A stretch of 64,000 bases of DNA from Kryptolebias marmoratus (lineage: Eukaryota > Chordata > Actinopteri > Cyprinodontiformes > Rivulidae): NCBI RefSeq assembly GCF_001649575.2, contig NC_051438.1, forward strand, positions 10,226,714 through 10,290,713. The letters run 5' to 3'. Within the stretch, counting starts at the first letter, position 1; each line of letters starts with the position of its first letter. Positions 1 to 14,640 of the stretch are shown here, piece after piece. A program made the translations under genes and the position numbers. Below the pieces are notes generated by a model. That model was not told where the DNA came from, did no database searches, and worked only from the letters and a program-made list of their open reading frames with translations.

Positions 1-1016
1 AAATCTTCTACAAATCAGCTTCTGTTCCACTTTTTGCATCTTCATTAAACTTCAGCTGTTCAGCATATCTTCAGCCGCTTTCAGCAAAATCATTCAGCAA
101 AAAAAGCATTCACACTGCATTTTCGCAGGAAATGCAACTTCTCTAGTTAATGTTTTTTTTTCATTTATGCCTAAAATGAAACCACTCTACCTTTTGTTTG
201 TTGTTCCCTACCTGTCTGAATTATTAGAACTTCAAAGACAAAAAATAAACATTGCTTTTTTAGAACAATTAGTAAGTAGGTTCCTCTCATCTCAGTGGTT
301 TAGCGTGTTTTGTTGTTCCCCTTTACTATGGGGAAACAACAGGGCATCACTGACAACCTGTGGTGACGCCTTTGCAAACAGAGATTAACTGTACATTTAA
401 AGAGAATAAGCAAATATAATCAGTCTGAAACAAAATATGAATAAACACGTTTAAAAAAGGTAGTTTCAATCTTAGTGTGTCAGACCAATATGTCTAAAAT
501 AAAGAAAAACTGCTTTAAAAAATATGCAATACATAAATTAATTTCAAGATAAACACAGGCCTCAAATTAGTTTATACCACTTTCGCCCTCTAGTGGTAAA
601 AAACAAAACTACATCTTTACTGGCAGATAGGCAGAGGAAACAACATACAAATTATTTTTAATCTCCAAGTTTATTATTCTTAGAGAAAATTAAAATAAAA
701 CTGACTTTGGTATGGAAATACCAAGATGTTCAAACCAAATAGATTTACTCGTACCTTTTAGAGCATGTGTACATTAACAATATTAGGTGTGGTTAAACTG
801 CACTGTGCTTTGACCACAAAGCATGTTTATGCCAGACATATAGCTTTAAAACAAGAAAAAGAAAAAAAATATTGGGTAAAATCAAATAATAAAGATCATA
901 ATGACAATAAACTGTGTTCACCTGAAAGAAAATTTTTGTGGTCAGTTCAGAATGTTTTCATCATAAATTGTCTCTTAAAATAATTGCTTTTTCATAAAAC
1001 TAAATGAGTTGTCTAT
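1..1016. other. Intergenic, no gene recognised
   Basis: AT-rich sequence with short open frames only. Neither strand shows a convincing splice-bounded coding segment or a recognisable repeat. Confidence 0.5.
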
Positions 1017-1700
1017 TTATTTTTTCATGTAATAGGCTATATGCACTCCAGTTTGCCACTCCATAGGTGATGTCCCTGTCCTCCGTGTGACAACGAAGAG
1101 GCATGTCCACCAAAACAGCCCCACAATGTCTGGATCCTCCAGGATCTCAGGGCGAATCTCCGTTGCTCTAGAGCTTTTTAACCCGCTCAATAATCTCTGC
1201 CTAGTTATTGGACTCACCTTTACCTTTAGTCCTCAGAAGCTGCCTCTTCATTGGTGGACCCTGTTGAGAAGACTCTATCCACCGTTCAACAATACCCCCA
1301 GTTTGTTATACATCTCCAAGATTTTGTTTCTGCAACCACAAGCTGCAGTACTTCTGACCTGAACATGTCAGCTGCTTTAAGAGACCCCCGGGACACCCAA
1401 GTCCTACAGGGTTGTTCAGCTTCCATCATTGCTGAAGTCCATCAAGGGCTGCTATTGCGACAGGAACAAACAACCTTCTGGTCACACACATCCTGGAAGC
1501 TGCACCTGTAATAGAGCCCTTAAGCATGTCGCTTTTCACGTCCTCAGCCTCCCTCAGAACGCATGAAAAATCTCTCCCAGAGGTATGAGTTAAAGATCTC
1601 ATGGACAGGGCCCTCTGCCTCTGCCAGGTGTTCATTCTCACTACATGTTTGGGTGCCTTCCTCACCACCAGGTGGTGATCAGTTGACATCTCTACACTTC
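1017..1700 (-). mobile_element. Decayed LINE reverse transcriptase fragment
   Basis: Reading the minus strand from about 1700 down gives interrupted frames. The last piece (1217 to 1017) contains EIRPEILEDPDIVGLFWW and then PMEWQTG. These correspond to the EIRPEMLK...DIVGL and PLEWQTGVV motifs in the reverse transcriptase of a common teleost non-LTR retrotransposon family. Stops and frame changes between the pieces show that it is dead. The exact LINE clade is not assigned. Confidence 0.75.
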
Positions 1701-1779
1701 TCTTCAGACATGAATCATGAGAAAAAAAAACAAGATCTCAGACACATGAGGCTGAAATGAGCTTGTGTTGGAGGGTGGC

Positions 1780-2065
1780 TGGGCTCAGCCTTAGAGAAAG
1801 GAACTCCATCGTGCTTTGGTTGCCTCTTGGACACCTCCCTTTGCAGGTTTTAAAGCACATCCCATTTGGAGGAGACCCCAGAGCAACTCCACAACATGCT
1901 GGAGAGACTATATATCCCTTCTGGCCTGTGAACTCTTTAGAATTGCCCTCCAGGAGGAGCTGGAGCTGAGGAGATAGAAGTCTGGGTTTCCCCTTTGGAC
2001 CTCTTGCCTCAATGACTCAACCCTGATAAGCAGGAAGAAAACAAATGGATCTGGATATGGGTTGT
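1780..2065 (+). mobile_element. LINE 3' end (ORF2 C-terminus and tail)
   Basis: The stretch around 1850-2040 matches, with many changes, the familiar 3' end of teleost LINEs. A 'GGAGGAGACCCCAGAGC' segment is followed by 'CTGGAGAGACTATAT', a 'GAGGAGCTGGAG' segment, a 'GTCTGGGTTTCC' segment and an AAGCAGGAAGAAAACAAATGG tail. It lies opposite in orientation to the LINE fragment just upstream, so the two are separate insertions or an inverted pair. Confidence 0.8.
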
Positions 2066-2970
2066 CATACAGTACAGGCAGCAAAACAATGATAAATAAC
2101 ATTATATAATAAAACAAAAAGTAGACACCATGTGCCTCAGTGTTACTGAATTCCTTGAACAAACCCTGGTTGTATGCTGTATGCATCAGCTTAACACTGT
2201 GACCTCAGAAACAGGCACCATAAAACAGAGATAATCATTGCTTATGATGTTGCTCAGCAGTAACGAGCACCTCGTGAGAAACGTGCTCTCCCTGTTCTGA
2301 GCACATCACACGTAGGGGGCAGTGTTATCAAGAGCCTGACATTAGAGGGGGACGAAGTGCTTCTTTTGTGTTCCAGTGAAGCCGTCAAAAACACACGGGA
2401 GAGTGGGACAGCCGGGTCAGTCCGGTTCTACAGCAGTGGTTCATGAACAGCAGAGATCACAACTACTGCTGGTCCAAAAATACAAACATTGCAAATAAGT
2501 CAATTAAACAGGGACATAGCTTCAACAATCATTATAGTAGTTTTGTTCCTTTATGATTACTGTTTTGAATATATTGTCACATCTTAGACTTTGGCATGCA
2601 GAGTGCAGAGTGATACACATTCCTCCAAGTAATTCTACTTTTATTAAATGTAACTAATTTCTGTCAGTCTTCTTCAAATCCTCCACTTAGTGTTTTTAAC
2701 TCTTTGTTGGCTCCTGACCCCTTTTAGGAACCACTGTGCAGCATGTGCAGCTGCAGAAGTAGGATACAGACATTTTGTGCTTTTCCTACTCGTTTAACTC
2801 AAAAAGTTTGCTTTCGAAACAAGCTCGTTTCAGCTTTACATGTAAACTACTGTACCATACACAGTCGTCCCAAAGGCTCTTCGACAATGGCTTGTGAAGT
2901 ATGCAACAAAGTAAAGGAAAAACTAGAGGCTAGTTTTAAGAAAGCTTAACAATAAACTGCTTTAATCACC
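2066..2970. other. Intergenic, nothing certain
   Basis: No gene recognised. A short plus-strand frame at 2743-2949 ends with ACEVCNKVKEKLEASFKKA. It has no recognised family and no splice context, so it is not called as a gene. Confidence 0.4.
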
Positions 2971-2974
2971 TCTA

Positions 2975-3130
2975 GGAAAGAGGAAGGCCGACGAGGAGAT
3001 ATATGGACACAGTTAGAGAGGACATGGAGGTAGCTGGAGTGAGGACAGAGGATGCAGAAGACAGAGTTAGATGCAGGAGATGAGTCACTGTGGCGACTCC
3101 TGAAAAGGGAACTTTTGACAGAAGAAGAAA
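2975..3130 (+). mobile_element. LINE 3' fragment, RTE-like C-terminus
   Basis: One frame reads RRYMDTVREDMEVAGVRTED, then AEDRVRCRR, then a stop and an AAGAAGAAAG-type tail. The WMD-VKEDM..VGV..EDAEDRVRWR pattern is the usual C-terminus of a teleost LINE ORF2. Only about 150 bp remain. Confidence 0.75.
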
Positions 3131-3164
3131 GTTAGCTTATGTAACTCTGTTTATTGTGGCATCA

Positions 3165-3345
3165 GCCAGTCTCTGCTGTCTCGTCTGCAGCTGGTTCAGA
3201 GCTCTGTAGCCAGAATCCTGACTGGTACCAGAGAAAGAGCCAGCATCACTCCTGTGTTACAGTCGCTCCACCGGGTTCCTCTCAGAGTTGATTTTAAAAT
3301 CCTTCTCTTTGTTTTTAAATCTTTACATGGTGTGGCACACAAGGT
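3165..3345 (+). mobile_element. LINE-2/Rex-type RT C-terminal fragment
   Basis: The plus-strand frame reads LVQSSVARILTGTRERASIT, then PVLQSLHRVPLRVDFKILLF, then VFKSLHG. This is the C-terminal block found in L2/CR1/Rex-type reverse transcriptases (pattern N-AARVLT-T...ITP-L--LHWLPV--RI-FK-LLL--K-LHG). It is truncated at both ends and adjoins the preceding LINE tail. Confidence 0.85.
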
Positions 3346-4040
3346 TGTCCGGATCTACAACAAATCGTGAAGTCTGAAAGCGTTTTCTCCAATGATTGTG
3401 CAGATATATTGATGTGCAATTCTGAAATGTGGATGTGCACTTAATGCAAACAAAGCACTGGGCTGAATCTGCTGAAAACCATGCAGAAACTTGAATCATG
3501 TGAAGAACTAGACTAGTCCGTCTGTGCTAGTAAACAAGCATTGAATCTCAGAGGAAACGTTCAGATGGAAATATAAGAGAAATAAACTAAAGAACAGAGA
3601 AAGAAGGAGTAAGACATCATCTGCCAAGAATAAAAACCGAGGATCAAGCAGGGTGCAATAAAGACAGAGCTCGGCATTTAAATTGTTGGACTTGATGTTT
3701 CCATATGGGTCTTCAGTGGACTTTATCACTGTTGACATATTTTCAGCCCCTTTGGCTGTTTTATATGCAAACAAACTCACATGGCAGCTGGCCAGTGGTC
3801 ACAAATATTGCTTACACATTTATAATTTAAGGACGCATTCTGTTTATTTGTTGTTGCTGTTTTATTTGATGTTTTATACATATTTCTGTTTTAATGTTTT
3901 TCCTCAGCTTTGTGAATGCTTCTCTGCACAGTTTTTTTTTTACTCTTGTAATTATGTTCAGCTCAAACAGGAATGAGAGCCCACACAGAGAATCTCGGTT
4001 TCATTTGTGCCAAAATAAAAAACACCAAAACATTTCATTC
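3346..4040. other. Intergenic upstream of eif4ebp3
   Basis: T-rich and A-rich non-coding sequence. Open frames up to 145 codons run into the promoter region but lack codon-like composition and any family match. Confidence 0.4.
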
Positions 4041-6843
<2,803 letters not shown>

Positions 6844-7166
6844 GCACCAGTATTGCCTCCTGTGGAGAGTTATTTGTTTAAAAAAAGCCTTAAGTCATAA
6901 ATGACTGTAATGCATTACATATAAAGCTTTTTTTTTTCACCTTTTTTTTTATTAAAAGAAAAATTGTGAGGATGTGAAACTTAAAGGTAATGGAACTAGG
7001 GTGTGTTTTTTTTCTCCTCCACCCTATAAGGAAAGTGTTAAACAACAGACAGGGGTAATGATTGTTACATCGGGTTGATTGGTTGCTCATTTATTTCAAA
7101 GCAGCTGTGGGATTGAGTAGGAAGTCCATTTTGATTTACCTTTTTTTATTATTATTATCTTTTGTA

Positions 7167-7172
7167 AATAAA
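7167..7172 (+). terminator. Possible proximal polyadenylation signal, eif4ebp3
   Basis: AATAAA in the 3' UTR about 325 bp past the stop. Confidence 0.45.
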
Positions 7173-7400
7173 CTTGTGTCATGCAGCCAATATTTTAAGT
7201 TGAGGAAGATGATTACATTAAGACATGTATTAAAGGGTGTTTTTAATGTATGAGTCCGTTTTCCCCCTCCTGGGAAAAAAAGGGAGGGCAACTTTAATTA
7301 TGATGGGTAAATGAGCGTCTCCTGAGAAAGGGGTTGGGCTCCTACTGAAAACCAGATCTTACTTTGTTTTGTACGAGAGAGTGACAATGTGACAATTTCA

Positions 7401-7406
7401 AATAAA
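7401..7406 (+). terminator. Polyadenylation signal, eif4ebp3
   Basis: AATAAA followed within 20-30 bp by a GT-rich stretch (GTCTTTGTGTTTATCTTG), the usual downstream element. It implies a 3' UTR of about 580 bp (6844 to about 7425). Confidence 0.6.
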
Positions 7407-7524
7407 GATTATGAACTGTCAGTAGCTGTCTTTGTGTTTATCTTGTATTCGTAGAAGATCTCCACTATGAGTCCTACTAGTGTGACGCTGCTACCCTTAA
7501 AGGCAGGCGATCAACTGATTTAAC

Positions 7525-7670
7525 TTTTGGAGTTACCCCGATTCAAGATGACTCCAGACACAAACATGGCTATAAGTCGGTCATTTTTACAGATATTGAG
7601 GTAAGGTTTGGTGTGGTAGTAGCTAAGACTTCTGTCTAGCACAAACCCTGACTGCTAACGGGTCTTACGA
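7525..7670 (-). repeat. Copy of a dispersed ~305 bp repeat family (fragment)
   Basis: Contains, in reverse orientation, the family landmarks TTGGAGTTACCCCGATTCAA, TTTACAGATATTGAG and TTTGGTGTGGTAGTAGC, which recur at six other places in the window. Confidence 0.6.
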
Positions 7671-9659
7671 CGTAATTGTCATATAAGGCAGTGAGTTTTA
7701 GGCCTCTAATGTGAGGAAAAATGGCCCTTTTTGCCTTTTTTATTTTAGTGAAGTCTTGTACTGTCAAAGTCCAAACCTTTCAGTTTTACGCTCAATGTGC
7801 AGCCAGGCTCGGAGCGGACGCATTGCGTTCCATCTTTATTCCCTGGGAATTATACGTTAAGCAGGTAACGAGTTAACTTTTATGTGTTTGTGCTGACGGA
7901 GATATGCAGAATTGGCTGAATCAGCTCGTCTCCGCCGACTCGATTATGCAAGGAAGCCAGACGGGTTATTAGCACTATTGCCGAATTCAATGAGTGATTT
8001 ATTTTATCTTGATGCAGGGCAAACAGTCTGTCAGATGTTAATCTTCTAAATCTCATCCAGTAAATCTAACCAGATATGGCAAGAGGAATGAGTTTTAGCC
8101 CCTCCTACGAACTCGTCTGTTTGGGTCAAATTTGACCGTTTTATGTTTCCTTTGATTTGACTGACATGAGACTTTGTGACTTTGTCCACACAATGCATCT
8201 GAACAGACTTTTTTAAAAAAAAAAGATTGAATAATTCAGAATCTTACTCTCATGAAAAGGTTTTGCCAATGAAATCTTTCCGTTGCAGATTTGTCCACCG
8301 TGGGAATGTTTCCCCTGACAAAATCTTTCCTCCGTGGTGATCTTCCTTCAGCAAAACTTTTCGAATGGAAATCTTTCCTCATGGGAATCTTTTACTCAAA
8401 GAATCCCTACCCCCACCCGATAAGAATACCTCTGTAAAAAAATATCTCCCCCTCCTGTGGACATGTCATATGTTGAATTCTCTCAAAGAATCACAACATT
8501 GATTTAATCATATGTTGAATCTTTCTTTCAGTATTTTAAAGCCTTGTTTACAATTCTGGGGATCTATGATTGTTTCATTAAGATGTTTTTGTTTTTTTTT
8601 ACACAAAAACGAGTTTCTAAACTCAGGTTTAAAGGCCTTCCGGTCAGAAAAAAACAGAAGATCTGAATTCATCCTGTTCATAAGAACATAAACAGATCTA
8701 TCATAGCATTCTCATGGATTTCAGACCAGGAGCACAAAACTAGTTAACAAGAAACAAGCACATCGAAAGGGTTAGAAGACGTTAGTGAGAGCTTCAGACA
8801 CGTCAGTCCCGTCGAGTGCGTGCGCCAGCAGGGTTAAGGCTGTCCAGATCTATAGGTCACTGACGGCGGGGGGGGGGAGGCCAGGTCTTCAGGAATGTTG
8901 GGCAGCTGCAGCCTGCGAGCCACACATAGCAAAAAAAGCCCCAACGCCTCGCTGGGCAGGCGAGACTCGTCTTTGTCCAGACGTGCAATCTGAAATTTCT
9001 AATTGCACACGGATTGTTGCTGGTGGCCTAAATGTTTACTTGGGCTCAGCTTGGACGGTAAAGACATATCTAATGCCAAGGTTCGTCTCAAGTTCGGGTC
9101 AGACGAGCAGCCAGGGTGCGTCACGATGTAGGTCAGCCTTAACACGGCTGCTCCCGTCCCACAGCCTCACACACCTCATTGGTAATATCATTAAAGCAAA
9201 CAGCTGATTATTCATCCAGCGCGTTCTACCTCTTTAAAAAAAGACTAAAACAAATCAGCGTTTTCAGTTACTTCAAGAGCAGATGATGTTGTTTTGTGTC
9301 CAGCAACAAATCGCTTGATCATGACGGGAATACAGGAAAAACACTGCCTCTGTTATCAGCCTGCAGTGTGTGTGTGTGTGTGTGTTTGCACTAGGCTGTC
9401 TATGCAACACACGTGCAAAAAACAACAAAAAAAAGTTGGAAATAGAACACATGCCAGGTAAATGATAAGCACCACATGGCTGTTCTGTGGTTTCCAGGGA
9501 TTTCCTTTCTACTTAGTGGCACAAAACTCCCCAAAATCCTCGTGCAGACATGTAGAAAGTCATTATTCCAAATTTATTCGCCGGCGCACACATTCAAGAG
9601 CAGATTATTTTATTCAATAATGCACATTTACTGATGTAGGATCCACTGTGATCATCACA
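7671..9659. other. Intergenic, unrecognised
   Basis: No gene recognised. Around 8255-8400 a loosely repeated 'GAAATCTTTCC' phrase recurs. A 140-codon plus-strand frame at 8785-9207 has no family match and is probably chance. A short TG microsatellite lies at 9366-9385. Confidence 0.4.
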
Positions 9660-10535
9660 TCCTAATCTATGATTATAAACTCACTTTCTACGTGTTGGCG
9701 ATGACGCTCAGCTACAGCCGCACAGCATGTTAGCTGAGTATCTTTAAAACTGACAAAGCCGTGGCTAATTTTGTGCTCGATACGCTCAGTTGTGCTGTGG
9801 CAGCCATCTTGAATTGGGTCGACTCCAAAGGTTAATCACCTATAGATTTAACATCTAATGTTAATTCCCGAGAGTTTCAGTAAAGGCCATCCGGTGGTTC
9901 ATGAGATATTTTGTTAACAGACACAGAGAGAGTTGACTGCAATAGTTATTGGGAAAGATTTATGCTAAAATCTCATGTGATTAATCAGAGCTTAAATTGT
10001 GTGTTAAGGATGACTCTCAGCTACTACCACACCAAATTTTAGTGCAATATCTGCAAAATTAATTGAGTTATAGCCTTTTTTGTGCTTGCTATGGTCCGTT
10101 AGCTGTAGTGGCTATTTTGAATTGTGTTGACTCTAAAATCTAATGAGTTGTAAATGTCCATCTAATGGCTATTTTCTGAAAGCTTCATTAAAATCCATCC
10201 ATTGGTTCATGAGATATTTTGCTAACAGACAGAGTTGACTCCAGTAGTTCTTAATAAAGTTTTAAACCGAAATCTCATGCGATCAGTTTGCGCTCAGAGT
10301 ATGTGTTGGCGATTACTCCAAGCTGCTCCCACACCGACATTTAGCTCAGTATCAGTAAAACTGTCTGAATTATAGCCATTTTAACGTTAGCTGTGGTGGG
10401 TTAGCTGTAGCGGCCATTTTGAAATGCCCTGACATCAAGATTTAATCAGCTGTATGTGTATATTCAGGGATTACATCCTGAAAGTTTCATTAAAATCCAT
10501 CCTCTGGTTCATGAGATATTTTGCTAACAGACAAC
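9660..10535 (+). repeat. Tandem array, about three ~305 bp units
   Basis: Unit anchors at about 9692 (GTGTTGGCGATGAC), 10001 (GTGTTAAGGATGAC) and 10303 (GTGTTGGCGATTAC) give periods of 309 and 302 bp. Each unit contains 'CAGCTAC..CACA', 'GTTAGCTGTAGTGG', 'GACTC.AAA..TTAATCA' and 'GGTTCATGAGATATTTTG'. The array runs into a CA microsatellite at 10533-10552. Other copies of the family are dispersed in the window. Confidence 0.8.
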
Positions 10536-10552
10536 ACACACACACACACACA
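10533..10552. repeat. CA microsatellite
   Basis: Uninterrupted AC dinucleotides directly after the AACAGACA end of the tandem array; this may be part of the element's variable tail. Confidence 0.9.
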
Positions 10553-12010
10553 CAGACACAGGCCAAAGAAATAAAAAAATAAATATCACCCGCCTTTTGC
10601 CTTTCTAAACACACTGAGCAGTTACCTTTACCTGCAGTATGCGCGGTGCATATCTGACTCTGCTCCAAAACACACTGTTGATCTCCTCTAGACAGATTCT
10701 CTGTAGTTAGTCGACACAGGTTTGGTCTAATTGTGAAGTCACGTATTTATGACAAGAATGTTTCTTTGCAGCAGCTGTAGGACTCCAGTGGGAGTGGTGG
10801 GGCTTCTAAATAGGGTGTATATTACTGAGCATATGACAGTGAAACACAAGCTGGTCGGTAACTCACTGGACGAGGAGCAAATCACCAAAACAAACAATAC
10901 GAACTTATTGCTAATTAATTGTGCCAGTAGGATCAGGATTATGCAACCCCATGTTGTTTTCTCGACTCGACTCTTGTGCAGGCGTGAACCGTTTGTTTTG
11001 GAAAGCTTCGTCCCCGCAGCTACTATAAACAACGCTGGAGACGACACGTCTTGCTTAAAAATGAACCCCGTCAACTCGCGTTTCCCCATCGCAGGGCTGG
11101 CTGAAGACGGCGGCTGGGCTCTATTTTTGTTTGCTGGGCCTGTTCCTGAGCCCGGGCAGCACATGCTCGGGGCCCAACGTCGCCAGGGTGACAATCTAAA
11201 CACGCGGCCCGCTTCCTGGTAGCCGTCAGGACGGGGATGGGGGGCCACATGTGGGATTCTATAGATGAACATTCTTCACGTGGCACGCACGCTTCTGCTG
11301 GAATTGAGGCCAACAGTTTTCCAGGGCAACTCGAGCTCACGAGTGAATCGGCTCACCGAATTGCTCAATTCCTCGATTCCTGCTGCACTTTGACATCAAA
11401 CCTGAGACACAAGCTGTTCATAACATCACAGATAACACTGGCTTCTATCAGTTCATATAAGCTAATACTTATTTTAACTGAAAATGACATGATATTTAGA
11501 ACTTCCTGAAGTGTTTTTTTAGAGTTACATGCGTTGGCATGTTTTTTTTCATGACTTTTCACAATTGAACAGTCTCTGATATGCCTCATCCAACTGTAAG
11601 AGTTGACATTGTTGCCAAATAGTTGCCTAATGGGCAACAAATGCCTTTGACCAACATTAGTTTCCCCCAGGCATGACAGTACACTGTATTTATTGAAAAA
11701 AACAAAACAAAAAGAGAAGCTTTTTTGGAATTATGCCAGCTTTGAGTTTTTGGATTCGTCGCTGATTTACTCATCGCTGCACATTGTGCATTATGTTGCA
11801 ACACCATCCGGTAATACTGCATCCTCTAACATGGACTGTTTGACTTACATTCTGCTTTTAGTGGCTTTTACCATATCAAAGGCCTTCTGACGCGTTGCCG
11901 AGCTTATTACAATAGGAAATGTAGTTCATCTGGGTGGCTGTGGCTCAGTAGGGTCAAATTGAATATAGAGACTCAAAGATTATACCTACATCCACCTAAA
12001 CCTTTTGATA
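10553..12010. other. Intergenic, GC-richer block without a recognised gene
   Basis: Between 10740 and 11350 both strands have open frames of 150 codons or more (minus 10739-11272, plus 10749-11222). They overlap each other, lack splice-bounded family motifs and were not recognised. The block could be an old repeat or a conserved element. Confidence 0.35.
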
Positions 12011-12011
12011 A

Positions 12012-12835
12012 GCGGTGCTGAAGGTTCCAAGATGCCTTTTAACTCGACAAGATCAATACCGAAGGCTCTTTGCCAGCACGAAAGGCATGTTTGACAGCCC
12101 TTATTGGATTGTCAAAGACTCCGAGGAAGAACCAGCAACGCTTACGTCTGCCATGAACTGGAAACTTCTGGAACGCCAGTGTCCCTGTCCACAGTGAAGC
12201 CAGTTTTACGTTACCGTGGACTGAGAGGGTGCTGACCAAGAAAGACCCCTGCTCCAAGAGAGACACCTCCAAGGTCGACTGGAATTTGCAGCTGCCCGCA
12301 TGGACGAGCCAAATGCCCTCTGCGGAAAAGGTTTTTATGGTCGGACAAAACAAAGGTTGAGTTATTCGGCCAGAATGACAAGACGAGTCAAGGTGAGGCT
12401 TTCAAACCTAATAACACTGTGCTAACTGTCAAGCACGGTGGTGGTAGAGGCGTGGTGTGGTCCTGGTGCGTTGCACAAAGCAAATGGAGCGATGAAGGAG
12501 GAGGACTACCTTCAAACTGTTCCCCTCAAATCAACAGCTAGGAGGTCAAAAAGCGGACAAAATTGGCTCCTCCAACAGCCAAAACACATCAAAGCTGGTT
12601 TCTGATTGGATAAAGCAGGCTTAATGTTAGCCCAGCTTCAACCCTATTTAAAAAAAACAAAAAAAAAATTAAATGCCAGGTCTGTGCCAGGAAGCCAAAC
12701 AATTTATTTGAACTCCACCAGTCCTGCCAAGGTGAGTGGTCCAATATCCAGCCAGAAATACACCAGAAGGTTGCTGGCGGCTGCGAAGGGCGTGTGGTCT
12801 AGGCACAAATCGCTAAAGAACATTTAGCCAAACAC
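12012..12835 (+). mobile_element. Degenerate Tc1/mariner-type transposase relic
   Basis: Across shifting plus-strand frames the order of Tc1-like transposase motifs is preserved. LWSDKTKVELFG appears near 12335-12370, corresponding to LWSDETKVELFG where the first catalytic Asp lies. KPNNTVLTVKHGGG follows near 12405-12450. A C-terminal stretch near 12720-12790 reads SCQGEWSNIQPEIHQKVAGG, corresponding to (E)EW.KI.P....KLV.GY. Stops, frameshifts and loss of the ALHK...YQ.IL block make it non-functional. Confidence 0.88.
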
Positions 12836-14284
12836 GAGTGGGAGGGTATGTTTACCGTTGAGTCTGCGTGTGCAAACCTGACCCCCCTGCGTGGTTTAGA
12901 GAAACGCCACAGTAAATTTAAAACTCCTGCTCTACGTTCTGCTTCTTAAATACCCTTGAAGTTGTATGACGTGTAATCATTCCACCCTGGATGGGTGAAA
13001 TAAATCACCGGAGCCCCCCGAAATAAATAGGACATTCAGGGCCATGACGTGTGTTTGAAAGCCTCTGAACGCAGCTGTGTTTGTTAGGCTCTCATCTCCC
13101 TTTTGATGCAAAACAAAACTTCATTGCAAGAGAAGTATTCCCTTGCTGCCTAACGCGTCCACTCTTGTGCTCGCACTTACATGGTCAACGCATCTCTGCC
13201 CGTGAACGCAGGACACTTCCTGGCAACAACCTGCTAAGGCCGCGTGTTTAGAGAACTTCTTCCGCTTTTTGACTTGCAGTGACCAACGTGAGTGCAGATC
13301 GAGAACCCAGCTAAAAGGAGCACACATCCTGACACCGAAATCCAGCTCAACACAACGCGGCCGCTGAGCTATAACTCTTTCTTGTCATAACAGAAACTTA
13401 GCAGAGTGACGTGGAAATAAGTTGCTCCTCTGTAAACAAGATGCCTTATTTATGGGGAGCGTTACCTCTCCCATCAAATTGCTGTAAATACATTATTAGA
13501 AGGCAACTCAGTGGGTCTGTTTGTTGTGCTATAGAGCCCAACTTCGTGTTAGCGTTTTGACAGTATGCTAAGAAAAGTAATGTTTCAAGGAGGTTTTCTG
13601 TTTGTTTTTTTTGTATGTACAGATGAAAGAAAATGACAAGCAAAGCAGTCGACTGCTTTTAGTTGCACATCCCGCCCCTAATTTAAAAGCATGCACTGCT
13701 GCAAGTTAAATGGCACAAGCAAGACTGAAAACAGATGGGAAACACCAACCATTACTTGAGGGAGTTTATTTGGTTACTTATGTCTGTTTAGACGGGTAAT
13801 CTCACTGAGACGGGTCGTCTCGTTTACAACAGAGAGAGAGAGAGAGAGAGAGAGCTGTAACACAGAAAAATAACAACACCGTAATCATAAAACTTCATCT
13901 GGACATTTAAAAGGGAGCAGAGCTTAAACAAAAGCTAAAAACAAAAATGAAATGAGGATTTTTTCCCCCCATTTTCTTTTAAAATGTGTTTACATTTTCC
14001 CAAAGGGATCAAACTGGACAATTGAAGGTCTTCCTTGTATTCCAGGAAGATGGAGCAGAGAAGGAGAAGACCTTTTATTCCAAGTTCTGTCTGAGTTGAG
14101 GAGACACGCAGGCCGCGGCGTGTGTGTCTTTGTGACATCTTAGAATATAGATAAGGAGGCCTAGGATGGATTTGTAAATAAAAGTATACCATTGTAGAAA
14201 TCTGGGGGTAGATAATGATGGCTAATGAGCATAGGGTACTCACAGGTGTCAAACTCCGTTCCTCGGGGGCCGCTCTCCTGCATG
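12836..14284. other. Intergenic, unrecognised
   Basis: No gene recognised. An AG microsatellite lies at 13831-13854. Confidence 0.4.
13831..13854. repeat. AG microsatellite
   Basis: About twelve uninterrupted AG dinucleotides. Confidence 0.9.
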
Positions 14285-14640
14285 TTTCAGATGTGTTATT
14301 TTGCTAACAGACAGAACTGACTCCAAATAGTTAATGGGAGAATTTTAAACAAAGATAGTTGTGCAGTCTGTTAGAGCTCAGAATACGTGTTGGGGACCAG
14401 TCTTAGCCACTAACACAACAAAGTTTAGCACAGTATCTGTAAAATTAACAGCATTAGAGCCATTTTTGTGTTTCCTAAGGTAAGCTACCTGTGGTGGCCA
14501 TCTTGATTTGGGTTGGCTCCAAAGGTTAATCAGTTACAGATGCACATTCGGCAATCAATTTCTGCAAGTTTCATTAAAACTTGTCCAGTGGGTTGATGGG
14601 ATATTTTGCTAACAGACAGAGAGAAACACACACAGAGATG
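14285..14640 (+). repeat. Copy of the dispersed ~305 bp repeat family
   Basis: Shares TTTTGCTAACAGACAGA, CGTGTTGGGGACCAGTCT, GTGGTGGCCATCTTGA and GGGATATTTTGCTAACAGA with the 9.7-10.5 kb array, in the same orientation. The TTTTGCTAACAGACAG phrase appears at both ends, so slightly more than one unit is present. Confidence 0.75.

Noticed and set aside
2743..2949. 68-codon frame ending KLEASFKKA
   Set aside because: No family recognised and no splice signals; it sits among LINE debris.
8785..9207. 140-codon plus-strand frame
   Set aside because: No recognisable domain and includes a poly-G run; nothing supports a gene.
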